A stretch of 64,000 nt of DNA, from assembly GCA_029959085.1 (NCBI GenBank), contig JARWIR010000017.1, positions 24,665,507 to 24,729,506 of the forward strand. Direction: 5' to 3'. Positions 44,641-56,274 of the stretch are shown one piece after another (positions within the stretch are counted from its first letter, which is position 1; every line of letters starts with the position of its first letter). Position numbers and translations under genes: made by a program. The DNA comes from Nemophila menziesii (Eukaryota; Streptophyta; Magnoliopsida; Boraginales; Hydrophyllaceae). Below the pieces are notes generated by a model that had not been told where the DNA came from, made no database searches, and saw only the letters and a program-made list of their open reading frames with translations.

Positions 44641-45006
44641 TTATTTGGGCGTTGTTATCAATGAAATTCGTACCAACCTCGACCTCAAGGGGATAATAAT
44701 CAACCAATACCTCAAAACCACTATCGAGAAGGTCTGAGCTACGATAATCAAACTCCACCAAAGCCCGTGTATGCGCATATATGGAGAATCTTGCTCAAAA
44801 AACGCTCACTGTTCATCCACAAGAAGGCATCATCGTTAATGATTTAGAAGTAACTTTGAACAAATGCATTTTATCATCTAGTGAAACGTTAACTAAGACC
44901 AGGAGACGCTAATATCTCACGGTGTAACGTTGAAAATCTTGGAATTACAACAAATGACGCAAACCAAGGCTATTCAACAACTTCAACTAGGGAAATTCAT
45001 GCAACT
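44640..45006 (+). pseudogene. probable Athila gag remnant
   Basis: Frame pieces read QPRPQGDNNQPIPQNHYREG, then QTPPKPVYAHMENLAQK and LEVTLNKCIL. The NQ/PQ-rich patch followed by a short helical segment resembles the C-terminal part of Athila-type gag proteins. Assignment is tentative and several stops are present. Confidence 0.4.
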
Positions 45007-45082
45007 CATTACTTGTAAACAGACATATCAAAGTATCCTTGTGATCAACATGATACTTTGATATGTCTGTTTACAAGTAATG
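45007..45082. repeat. perfect 31-bp inverted repeat with 14-nt loop
   Basis: Left arm 45007-45037 (CATTACTTGTAAACAGACAT ...) and right arm 45052-45082 are exact reverse complements, separated by 14 nt. There are no mobile-element end motifs. Confidence 0.95.
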
Positions 45083-45199
45083 GTATCAAAACTAGGCTAT
45101 CAAATTTTAGCAAACCAATATAAAGCAAATCTGACTTAATCTTTGAGTCAGGTTCGCCATGTTGATAAGCGTTTGTAGAATACTATTTGGGAAGCAAAA

Positions 45200-45630
45200 A
45201 TTCAAATTCACATTTTGTTTGAAGATGTTGTAATAATGTGATTCCTTTAGAGGACAATCCATTTAAATTGAAGTGTGTCGAAGACCTAAGATGTCAAGTG
45301 TGTGGAATTGATATGGAACACCTACTCACTAAATGTCCTCTGAGCAGTTCTTACTAGGATAACACAATTCTTCCGATTAGAATTGATAAGGATGAGAATA
45401 TATCTTTAAGTGATTGTTGTTCAAAATCAATTTATAGTTACTCTAAGGGATGTTGGGACGAACAAATTGTGGTAGTTTTCTTAATAATTTCACTTTGGAA
45501 AATTTGAAAATTAAAAATAAAAGATGTCTTTGAAAGACAAAATTTTAGAGAAATTTTTGTTATGATAGCTATGTATGACTTGATGAAAAGAATTTTTGGT
45601 TTAGATTGATTTGGCGATGAACCATAATAA
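45200..45630 (+). pseudogene. LINE zf-RVT remnant
   Basis: A frame reads CVEDLRCQVCGIDMEHLLTK followed by CPLSS, the zinc-binding domain of plant LINE ORF2, then stops and a decayed segment resembling the post-zf-RVT linker. No RNase H part remains. Confidence 0.6.
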
Positions 45631-46056
45631 TAGATATACACATATTATAAATATTAGAGAAGATATCTAGATTTTTGAGGTTAAACATACAACACATCTT
45701 TTTTCCATACGTATGAACATCTGCAACTATTTCACTTTGTTGGATTTCATGTTAAAAGATGTATATTATTAGCTTAATATAATATTGAACACGAATCTGT
45801 TCATGTTCCTTTGGAGAATTGGAAAAGGCTTAGATTAATATAAAGCATTAACTAAAACCTTTCCTATTCTTTTGGAAAAGTGGAAAAGATATTTTTTTGT
45901 GAAGAAAATGTCCCACATAGGAGCGGAGATAGAAAAGCTAATAGTTTATAATAGCTTACCTATCTATTACTTCCAAAATAACTAAAGGCTATGAAAGCCA
46001 AAAGGGAAATGGAAAAATCCCCACACGCGCGCATTACCACCACTACCACCCGCCCC

Positions 46057-46684
46057 GCCCGGTGACGGCGACGGCGTGGGCTCGTGGGGGAGTTGGGGAG
46101 TCAAAAATGAAAAAAAAATCTGAAGTGAATCCGGTGGAAGATGACTAGCTCTTATAGTAGTCGGTGGCTAGTCAACCCATTCAGCTAGAAGACAAAACGC
46201 CCACCAATTTCGCTCCGGAAGACAAGCCTCCACAAATTATGCACCAGTCAACAGTTACAGGACTTGGTCTGAAAACGGGGGTCAAATGAAAACCTCCAAT
46301 TAATTAAGGAGGAAATCAAGGGCACTAATTGTGGACGTTTCTGAAAAAGACTCACTCCACCTACTCCCCTCTCCTATAAATACAGCAACTCCTCACTTGT
46401 CTCAATGCGACGAAACATATACGAAAAGAAAAACTCTACCTCTCTTATTCTCTGGAATATTATAATAGACGTAGTCTCTCCGTTAAAGGTAACCCGTACG
46501 CCGGAATATCTTTTTAATAATATTTTCCGTGTAGTTGTTTTCTTTTCCAATTTCCGTGTATTTGTTTCATTTTTGTTTGTATTTCAATTCTTGTAATAGT
46601 TAGAGTTTACATTTATTGAAATTATTTTTTTGTTTTCTGGAAGTCCATTTACGTTTTGTCAAAACCGGTGATAATTTTAATCAC
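46057..46684 (+). repeat. left LTR segment of the deleted copia element
   Basis: Matches 47765-48405 with scattered mismatches and small indels, so this insertion is older than the one at 8-15 kb. A TATA box is at 46374-46382. Confidence 0.8.
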
Positions 46685-46731
46685 CATTTAAAAAGATATT
46701 CATTTTCTTTACTCACCGGTTATTTTCTGAA

Positions 46732-47817
46732 ATGGCTCTTCCTATTTCGGTTGTTGATTCTCCTTTGAACGCAAAGCCACTTCTCGACGTGAACAAGTTG
46801 GAACCCCTTAATTGTTCTAACTACAAGCGTTGGGCACAAAAGATTATGATTGGTCTTGAACAGTATGAACTCGACTTTGCTATAGTCGAGGCTCCTCCAC
46901 TTATGGAAATTGGAGCTCATACTGAACAAGAGCTAGCTAGATATCTTTCCCTCGAATCCAAGTTCAAGAGAGTTAATACCATGGCTCGGGGCTGGGTGTT
47001 GAACAATGTTACTAATCCCATCTTTGATCTCCTTGCCAAAGAGAAATCGGCCAAGGTCATATGGGAAACTCTCGAGAAGAAATATGGGGCTGATGGTTCT
47101 GGTAAGAAAAAGTACGTCACTGGGAATTGGTACAATTTTAGACTCACAGATCAAAAACCCATGATTGAACAACTTCATGTGTACGAGAACCTATGTGCGG
47201 AGGTAATTGCCGAAGGCATGAAGATGTGTGAAGTTTTTCAAGCCAACATTTTGCTTGAGAAATTTCCCCCATCTTGGAATGAATACCGCAACCATCTCAA
47301 ACACAAAAAGAAGGAAATAACTCTCCAAGAACTCATCAGCCACATACAAGTCGAAGAAGCCAATGGACTCAAGGATAAATCAACCTCTATCGCTTCTCAT
47401 TCCTCGAAATCTAATCTCGTCGAAGGTTCTGGCCAAGGTAACAAAGACAGGTTCAAAGGGAAGGGAAAGCAACAAGGCTCCAACAAGCCTAAATCTGGGG
47501 GAAACAAGAACCGTGGCAACTCCAACAAACAAGGTGGAGGATTCAAAACTTCCGGTAAGATTCAAAAACCTAAAGGGTCCTGTTATTGTTGTGGTAAAGA
47601 AGGACATAGAGCTTTCGAATGTCCCCTTAGGGCTAGCCAGGGTCCCAAAGCTGCCGTTAATCTGACTGAGACCAAAGAAATAATTGCCACGGTAATGGTT
47701 GAGGTAAACTTGGTGGAAAACAAGAGTGAGGGGATCCTTGACACTGGAGCTTCGCGACACTTCTGCCCGGCGACAGCGACAGCGAAGGTGTGGGCTCGTT
47801 GGGGAGTCAAAAAATGA
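46732..47817 (+). pseudogene. copia gag fused to the protease start
   Basis: 361 codons. A UBN2/RVT-type gag domain (VNKLEPLNCSNYKRWAQKIM, VIWETLEKKYGADGSGKKKY, NILLEKFPPSWNEYRNHL) is followed by a basic Gly/Lys/Asn-rich segment, a CCHC knuckle CYCCGKEGHRAFEC and the aspartic protease start ILDTGASRHFC. After that codon the sequence is LTR-derived and the frame ends at 47817. Gag itself is intact and could be made; no polymerase remains. Confidence 0.9.
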
Positions 47818-48405
47818 AAAATGAAATAATTTTTCTGAAGTGAATCCGGTGGAAGATGACTATCTCTTATAGTAGTCGGTGGCTAGTCAAATCATTCAGC
47901 CAGAAGACAAAATGCCCACCAATTTCGCTCCGGAGGACAAGCCTCCACAAATTACTCACCAGTCAAAAGTTACAGGACTTGGTCTGAAATTGAAAACGTG
48001 GGTCAAATAAAAACCGCCAATCAGTTAAGGAGGAAATCCAGGGCACTAATTGTGGACGTTTCTGACAAAGACTCATTCCACCTACTCCCCTCCCCTATAA
48101 ATACAGCAACTCCTCACTTGTCTCAAATCGATGAAACATATACGAAAAGAAAAGATCTACCTCTCTTATTCTCTGAAATATTATAATAGACGTAGTCTCT
48201 CCGTTAGAGGTAACCGGTACGCCGGAATATCTTTTTAACAAAATTTTCCGTGTAATTGTTTTCTTTTCTAATTTCAGTGTACTTGTTTCGTTTTCGTTTG
48301 TATTTCAATTCATGTAATAGTTAGAGTTTACATTTATTGAAATTATTTTTTTGTTTTCTGGAAGTCAATTTCTGTTTTGTCAAAACCAGTGATTATTTTA
48401 ATCAC
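47765..48405 (+). repeat. right LTR fragment, 5' truncated
   Basis: Starts at a GCCCGG(C/T)GAC(A/G)GCGAC(A/G)GCG word shared by both copies. The junction therefore lies at short homology between the protease coding sequence and the LTR. Confidence 0.8.
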
Positions 48406-49064
48406 ACTTGACATAGATGATAATATAGTTTCTCATGTCACGAAAAATGTTGGGCTAAATGTAAAATAGAAAGTAAACCTATAATATTAATTTATTTGTT
48501 TAGATTCATACCATTAAAAAAAAGAATATTGGAATAAATGTTATTTTTGTTTTGTTTGGATTAAACTTTTAATTAAATAAAAGTAAGTTAACTGATTCTA
48601 TAATTATTATAGTCTTGTAAAATAACTTTTTTTTTAATTCTTTCATAGAGTTATTTTAAAGAAAAAAAATAATCACTTTTTTGATATAATTTTATACTTT
48701 TTATATAAGATAATTTACATAATATCAAATGGATGTAAAACTATTTTTTGCATAAAATTAGTTTTTATTTTCCTTTGATAAAGTAAATCTAAATAGAAGA
48801 AGGAAGTTATTTTCTTTTTTTCCCTTTTATTATTACTTTTACAATTCAATTTTTTTAGTCTTATTTTCATTTATTTTATTAATTTGAATTCAATCAACGC
48901 ATAAAAAACATGTAGTCTGGTAAGAAAAATTCAGATTACACAATATTTATTTTTATACGGTCTTGGATTAGTTCAAAACTTTAAGAACTCGCTTGAAAAG
49001 CGATGAAATATTCGGTCAATTTCTAAAGTTATACTTTTTTTAGCAATAAATCAAACCAGAATTA
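48406..49064. other. AT-rich intergenic
   Basis: Very AT-rich with long T runs and no open frame. Nothing further is recognised. Confidence 0.6.
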
Positions 49065-52000
49065 CAAAGTTATCTGCTATGTCTATTTCTACATAGTAAA
49101 TAAAGGTTGTTATAAAACTCAATGATCGAGTTACTAGGGCATTCGGTCACGTCAATATTATGTCTAATGCATTTTACGAGCTTGTCAGCCAGTCCGTTAA
49201 GTTCCTTTTTTTCCATGAATGGCTTTCCGATTAGAGAATCATTCCGTCCATTTCCAGAATTCAACAACCATTGGTTGGATTCTCCAATTAACTCCATTTT
49301 TTTGGTTGATACCTTAGATAACTTCAAGGTTATCAGAGTAGAACGAGCAACTCTGAAAATCGATATCTGATGCAGATATCATGGACAAGAGGATGGCCCA
49401 AATTTTGCCCTCTACTGCGCTATTGATTTTACCCATTCTAGCATTTTTGTGTTTAACTTCTCCCATTTTATTAATTTATACTGATACAATGCTCGCAGGT
49501 TTCCATCTATTAGTAAAAGATGTCTCGTTAAGCCAAACAATTTCAGCATCATCTTTCAAGAAACTGTTATCATCTTCCACTTCTTGCTCCTTTTGAGCTT
49601 CTAAATTAATGTTTACTCCATTTGGTACAATCTCTTCACCGAATAGGATCTTAATAATATATTTGGTTTTATTGTTAATTTCACATATATTCCACATCTT
49701 TATTTCGAACAAACCATTCATACATGCTTTCCTTATATTCCACATGTGCTGAAGGTTGTTTCCGTGACGAATTTATTGTCCCATCCATTTTTCAAGTAGT
49801 TATTGATGACTAACTGAATCCATTCCCCGATCTTACCATTAAATTTGTCGTCTATTTTGCATTGCAATTGAGACCTTTCCAAACTCCCATACTAATCGGG
49901 CATTTGATAAGGATATGTTCAATAGTTTCTGGTTCCTTTTCGCACCATTAACAGGTAAATGTATCAAGGCGTCTCTTCTTTTTCAAGTTACATTTTGTTG
50001 GTATAGCATTGTTATAAACTTTTCAGATAAAATTTCAAATCTTCAGGGGATCATTTTAGTGCCAAATAAGATTCCACAGTCTACTATCGTCGTTTGGCTT
50101 TCTTTTTTAATTTCCTTTTGAACAAGGCGGTGATACCCTGACTTCGTTGATCATTTTTCGTCTTTTATATCAGTCCAATAATCTTATCTTCTTTATCAAT
50201 TTAAGGATTGGGATTCTTTTAATATCATCGATATCTCCGTTAGTACAGAATTTGCTGAGGGTGTCAAAGTTCCAATTGGACATATTCTGGTTGAAACATT
50301 CAACAATTTTTTTAGGTTGCAGTCTTTGGGTTTTTCTAATCTGCAGCCCTTGGTAATCCAAATATCCTCCCAGGTATTAACCTTGAGTCCATTACCGATC
50401 TGCAAGATACATCAATCTTTAAGAAATTCGAGACCTTTAAAGATGCTACCCAACTCCATGCGTGTTTATTTTTTAATTTGGCGTCCCAAATATCGCAGAT
50501 GGGATAGTAAATACCTTTTAGGACTTTTGCGACAAGTGAATTCCGGTTATGAATAATTTTCCAAACTTGGTTTCCCAGCATTGCTAAGTTAATTTTATGA
50601 AAATCTTGAAATCCAATACCACCCATCTTTTTTGCTTTCACAATCTTCTTCCATGCGACCCAATGGATCCTTTTCTTACTACCGAAGTTCTAGCAGAAGT
50701 TGGACACTTAACTACTGAGCTTTTTGCACAAAGTAACAGGGAATTCGAAAATAGACATCACGTGATTTGGTCTGGTCTGCATAGCTGCTTTAATAAGGAT
50801 TTCTTTGCCTCCGCCGGATAAAAGTTTATCCATCCAGCTAGCTGATATACTGATAAGTTTATCTCGAATGTACATAAGATTATTGATTTTAGACTTTTTT
50901 AGAGTCATTGGGATACCTAAGTATTTACCCATAGACTTTGTGAATTCTATGTTTAATCGCTCCAAAACTTCTTTTGCTTTGTTCTCCGAGATACCAGTAC
51001 TGAACATAATAGCTGATTTATTAAGATTGACTCTCTATGCTTGGAAATGATTATAAATAACTCTTCTGAAGGAATTAAGTCCTTATTATTTATTTCCAAG
51101 AAGAAAAGTGTGTCGTTTGCAAAAAGGAGATGCGTAAGTCTGGGTGTCACTCTTACAATAGAAATACCTTTGATGTTGCCCTCCCGACATTCAAAATTAA
51201 TGATACTGATAAGACCTTCCGTTAACATTAAAAAAAGAAGTGGAGAAAGAGGATCACCTTGTCTATCCCTTATTCTGGTTTAAACTTCTTTAGCCGTTCT
51301 CCATTGACCTTAATTTGGTATGAAACTGAGGAGATAAAGTTGAAAATGAGGTCCGCCCATTTCTCGCAAAAACAAGTTTTTGTAAAATTTCCATGAGAAA
51401 AGACCAATTGACCTGATCATATGCTTTTGCCATGTCAATTTTGACCGTGCCATAATATTTTTTGGCTTTCTTTCATTCTTAACGAAGTAAGACACTTCTT
51501 GTGCAATCAAGATATTATTTTGAATAGTACTACCTTTAATAAAAGCTGATTGGGTCGGTGATATAATATTATCCATAATAGGTTGTAGTCTTAACGCCAT
51601 TATCTTAGCTATGATTTGATAACTGAAGTTGATACATGAGATCGGTCTATAGTCTGCCATAGATTTCTGCGAGTTGCCCTTAGGAATAAGGGTTTTGAGA
51701 TATCATTAATTTTATCCAAAGGCGTATTATGAACAAAAAAGCCCGTCACCATTTTGACAATGTCCAATTTAATAATTTTCCAAAATTCCTGGTAAAAGTT
51801 TCCTGGAATGTCGTCTGGTCCCGTGGCTTTAGACCCAGACATAGCAAAAACCGCCACTTTTATTTCTTCCAAATCTGGTAGTAAGTAAAATATTCGTATC
51901 ATCATCCACTTTGTACGAGGTATGAATAGACACATCTTCCATGTTATATATAGGTTTTCTTTTGAACAAAATTTTAAATACCCTCAAATGATTTATTTAA

Positions 52001-52870
52001 CATGCTTGGGTTTGTCACACCATTTCCTATTTTCAACTTTAATGTCGGTGATTCGGTTGATCTTCCTTCTTAAAGACGTAGAGGCAGAAAAATATTTCTT
52101 ATTTGTATCTTCTTTTTTTATCCAGATGTCCCTAGCTTTATCAACCTAGAAAGTTTCTTCTGGCTTCCAGCGATTATGTATTTCTCTTTTGATTTTTGTT
52201 TCTAACTTATAGTTTTCTTCATTTTGATTTACCATTTTGTAATTTTTTGAGCATGAGTTAATTATTGTCGACAAGTTTCCGACAATTACAAAACGTTTCA
52301 CGGCTCCATTCCATTAAAACGAGACAAGTAGCATTCTTTTTAATGAGAAAATTCTGAATATTATCAATATCTCTACTTTCATTCCAAGCATTTTGAACAA
52401 CAATGTAGATTTTCAAGCCATTGTGATTCAAAAAAAAATATTTTGAGTTTTATTTATATTGGTGGACCTTTAGAGAATAAGAGGCGAATGGTCCGATCCG
52501 ATTGTCGGAGGTATCTTGAGAATAGATTTAGGAAATAGATTATACTACGAGTCTGATGCGAGTCTTCTATCAAGTCTTTCTTTAACATTTTCATCCCCTT
52601 TCCGTTTATTTGTCCAAGTAAAATGACAACTTTTGTGAAAATGTCGATAAGGTTATTGAAATTAATAAATTCGTTGAAGCCTATCATCCTTTTGATGTTA
52701 GGTGGTTCTACAGATAAATTGAGTGTGAACCATATCGCTAGAAAATACAAATGTTTAGTGCAAAAGTGTGAAGCACAATATAATAAAAAAATGGATAGAA
52801 TAACAAAAGTATTGATAATATTGTTTACTTCTTGTCTAGCAGATTGGATCAACATGTGTATGTAGCTAGT
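49065..52870 (-). pseudogene. decayed LINE ORF2 (endonuclease to RNase H)
   Basis: Minus-strand pieces in the expected order. 52855-52454 is a damaged endonuclease (GFNEFINFNNLIDI region). 51935-51609 has SGSKATGPDDIPGNFYQEFW then KIIKLDIVKMV. 51660-51310 has the RT start DYRPISCINFSYQIIAKIMA then LRLQPIM. 51228-50953 has LLFANDTLFFLE (the FADD site changed to FAND). 50641-50196 is the GGIGFQDFHKINLAMLGNQV region. Frame pieces to 49070 include an RNase H-like tail. There are multiple stops and frameshifts. It belongs to a different subfamily from the LINE at 6-20 kb. Confidence 0.82.
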
Positions 52871-52984
52871 ATATATGTAATATAAAATTTGATTCCTCTA
52901 ATAATTAGTTCGTTTCCTATGTACAAAATGTAAAGAAAAAGGGACAAAAATAAGGGAGTTAGTATAAAATTATACATATATATA

Positions 52985-55486
52985 TAACACAGGGGTCACA
53001 AAGAAATTAAAATCAACCTTAAGGGTGAGAAAGCACTATTAACTTTAAATAGTGTGCTGAAAGATGTCTGTGTCACAGTAGTTAGGTTCAATCAAAAAGA
53101 TCAAAACTGGGAGACAAAAGAATTTACCCTTTAAAGGTTTGATTACAATTATTTAGGTATATATGTTTATCGTTACAATAAGATCAATTCACATGTGTAT
53201 GTTTATGTATATATTTACCAGCGTAAATCGTATGCATGAATTCTGAAAAATCATTCCGAGTGTTCTTTAGCCCGATTGTAGGAATGTTAATTGGAAAAAT
53301 ATCTATTCTATGGAAACCATAATTAGTCGGCATTACGTATCAAAAAAAAAAAAAATTAGCCGGCGTTCATGAATAAAATGTTTGCTTATATATAGTACAT
53401 GTCCTACTTACACCTCTCCAGGATTTTTTGTAGGGATGTTTATTTGATTGTAGGAGGGATCGTGATCTTAATTTAGGTCAGAATTTTGCGAATTATGGTT
53501 GATGGAAGGGATAACTTGACACCAATTGTCTTGGATTATGGTAGCAACTCTAGGAAGGTTAGTTAATTTCCAAATTATGACTTTATATTGTTATTATATT
53601 ATAGCTTTGATGATATATTGAACAGGTTGGTTTTGCTGGTGATGATGCTCCTTTTTTAGTGGATCGAACTTTAGTAGGTTACCCCAAATTTGATGAATTT
53701 GTGGGCATTTTACGAGAAATTTACTTTGGCACTGAAGCATTACAGAAAAGAGGTGCTCTTAAGTTGAGAGCCCCTGTTCAGTGTGGTATAATTAGCGATT
53801 GGGATGAAATGGAGAAGCTTTTACATCACACCTTTTATAACGAGCTTTGTGTTTCTCCTGAATCCCATCCTGTCCTTCTCACTGAACCACCTTTTAATCC
53901 AAAAACAAATCGAGAAAAAACAGCCGAAATCATGTTCGAGACCTTTCATGTCCCAGCTATGTATCTTGCTTTGCAATCTGTTCTTTCCTTGTATGCTAGT
54001 GGTCATACTACAGGTCTCGTTATAGAATGTGGAGAGGAATTTAGCCACACTGTGCCAATTTACGAGGGCCATGCAATTCCTCATGCCATCTCGAAATTAG
54101 ATCTTGGTGGTAGGAATCTCACACGTTATATGTGGGGAGACATTGAACCATATTTTTATAATATTTCTTTAAGGTTTGAGGTTATAGAAAAAATGAAGAT
54201 AAAAATTGGATATGTAGCATTGGAATTTGATAAAGAAGTAGAGCTAGCAAAAAGTAACCCTACATCAGTCGTGATCTATGAACACATGGAACATAAATTA
54301 ATACCCTTACAGTTAGAAATTCGATGTCCAGAAGTTCTATTTCAGCCATCACTGGTTCCTTTCATGGAAACTTCAGGGATTCATGAAAAAGCGCATGACT
54401 CTATTATGAAATGTGATATGGATATCAGGAAAAGCATGTATAACACGATTGTGCTAAGTGGTGGGACTACTATGTTTCCTGGTTTCGCAAATCGAGTTAG
54501 TAGAGAACTTAGTGCTCGTGCTCCAGAAGGAATGGAAGTAAAAGTTATAGCACCAGAGGAAAGGATTGTTTCTCCCTGGATAGGAGGCTCTATACTAGCA
54601 TCACTTGATACCTTTCGGCAGGTAATGTTATTTATTTATTGTTACTGAACTTGTACTTTTCCTTATTGATTATGTTATGTGCAGATGTGGATATCAAGGA
54701 GTGAGTACGATGAGTATGGTCCTGCAATTGTACACAAGAAGTGTTTTTGAGCTTGAAAGATTAATTATGTTCATAAAAGAAGTGATTTCTCACGTCTTAA
54801 GCAATTGTGTCCACACAATTCTTGCTGGATGGTGGCGAACAATGGTGCTTACCTTGCAAGGCCCAGCCTGCTTCTTGCCCAATTCTATTGATATATAGCC
54901 AGTTCTGGTAGACTTGCCTTATTGGAGAATTTTATACGAATGGAACCTATGGATTCTATAAACTGTCGAAAGAACTTTCTCTTCTTCACTTAAAAGAGAA
55001 CTATTCGTAGTCAATTTCAATTTCTGATTTCCAATATCGAACTATATGGAATAAGGGTCTCCATTTACTATTCCTAAATATAACAGCACCATCTTCTTAT
55101 ACTATTCAATATCAAGATATGTATCTCTCAATAAGTATTGTTGCCTGTTATGATCCGTCAACATGAGATTTATGCCTTACGATAGGTATCTCTGAATTTT
55201 TCTTCTTCTGTAGGAACTTATACAATTCCCTAAAAGCGATTAAGTGAAGATACGTTCTTATTGATTAGAAAGACACCAAAAGCATAAAAGTAAACCATCT
55301 GGAACAAAAATGAAATGATGCAATCAGATTCCATGTGCCTTGTCCGATCTGGTCACAAATTTTATGTGCCTCTCATACATACTGATGTAATATCCCGGAT
55401 CTGTCAACCCCTCGAAAGCTGGAACGGTCTAAGGTCAGATTTTTTCAAGCATGACCGAATCCAGAATGGCTCAGGATAACGGGATT
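52985..55486 (+). repeat. segmental duplication, copy 2 (actin unit)
   Basis: Second copy of the 40880-43566 unit, same orientation and about 12 kb away. It lacks the intron MITE and keeps seven more codons at the actin N terminus. Coding parts are highly similar; flanks have small indels. Confidence 0.85.
53495..54750 (+). CDS. divergent actin, copy 2
   Basis: Exons 53495-53557, 53626-54621 and 54685-54750 give 374 residues, phase 0 throughout, stop TGA. The start (MVDGRDNLTPIVLDYGSNSRK) aligns in position with the normal MADGEDIQPLVCDNGTGM region, so this start is preferred over the internal ATG at 53659. Conserved blocks are as in copy 1. The phosphate-2 loop is ECGEEFSH and the DNase-loop region is shortened (FVGILREIYFGTEALQ). 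The middle canonical intron is missing here too, so these changes pre-date the duplication. The two copies remain open although they differ at many residues, which may mean that some function is kept. Confidence 0.87.
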
Positions 55487-56199
55487 TGTTTGGTTTGCCC
55501 AACAGTCCCTGTCAACGTGATAGACCTCGTGTCTCCAATTGTGAGTTGCAGCTCTTTCCCTCTCTCCATGAGCATTCCTCCCTCGACTCATTACATGCTT
55601 AAGATAAGGTTTCGTCTTCCCGTGGAGGAGATTTTTATTCCCTCATCTATGTTCCCTACGTTCGAACATGAGACGTCATCCAGAACATCGATGAAAAGAT
55701 CCGATGGGTTTCTCTCCATCTCTTCTTGTTGTATTCGCTCCAAGACTTGTTGAACCAACGGTTGCGAATACAACATTACCTATGATTCAATCACCAATGC
55801 AACCTTCATTAGAGTCATTTCTTGACACCTAAGTCTGGTACTTCTCTAGATAGAGTCACGATAAGGTGATTACATCACACCATTATTCAGAATGAGGGTT
55901 AAATTATCCTACAAGTGCATAGTATTCGTTTCAAATAATAGAAATTACTAAGTCATTATTATTCTTCACAGAAATTGATGATAATTTTATCGAAGTAATG
56001 TAAGCATATATAGATAATTATTGGGTACATAGAATAGAGTAAATAAATTTAGGAGAAATCTATTTACTAAAATTCAACTATAAAATAAATAAAATAAATT
56101 TGAAAAGTTGTATCGTGTATTAAAGAGATGTATCATGCATAACTTATTTACCAGGTTTTACAGTCCAACCCAATCCTAAGACAAAGTAGAGTGACTACT
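55487..56199. other. intergenic with one unassigned open frame
   Basis: A 100-codon plus-strand frame (55451-55753) and a 61-codon minus-strand frame (55776-55591; starts MLYSQPLVQQVLERIQQEEM) overlap in sequence of higher GC and codon-like texture than its surroundings. I do not recognise either. The stretch may be a fragment of a gene or element. The rest is AT-rich. Confidence 0.4.
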
Positions 56200-56274
56200 A
56201 TTTTTTTTTTTGCATACATGAGAGGCTTTAACTAGCCGTTGAGAACAAAAATTACATCAAAACAAGAGTTTTTA

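Larger units (their letters stand above)
45780..48405 (+). mobile_element. copia element (Tork/Tnt1-like) with pol deleted
   Basis: Two direct copies of an LTR segment (46057-46684 and 47765-48405) enclose a gag gene. Each has a CTATAAATACAG promoter box (46374-46382 and 48096-48104) and the same R/U5-like sequence. The left LTR probably starts upstream, near 45780, where TGTCCCACATAGGAGCGGAG-like LTR sequence is seen; the right copy lacks that part. The gag reading frame runs into the first protease residues and then directly into the right LTR, so nearly all of pol is missing. No primer-binding site was recognised. Confidence 0.8.
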
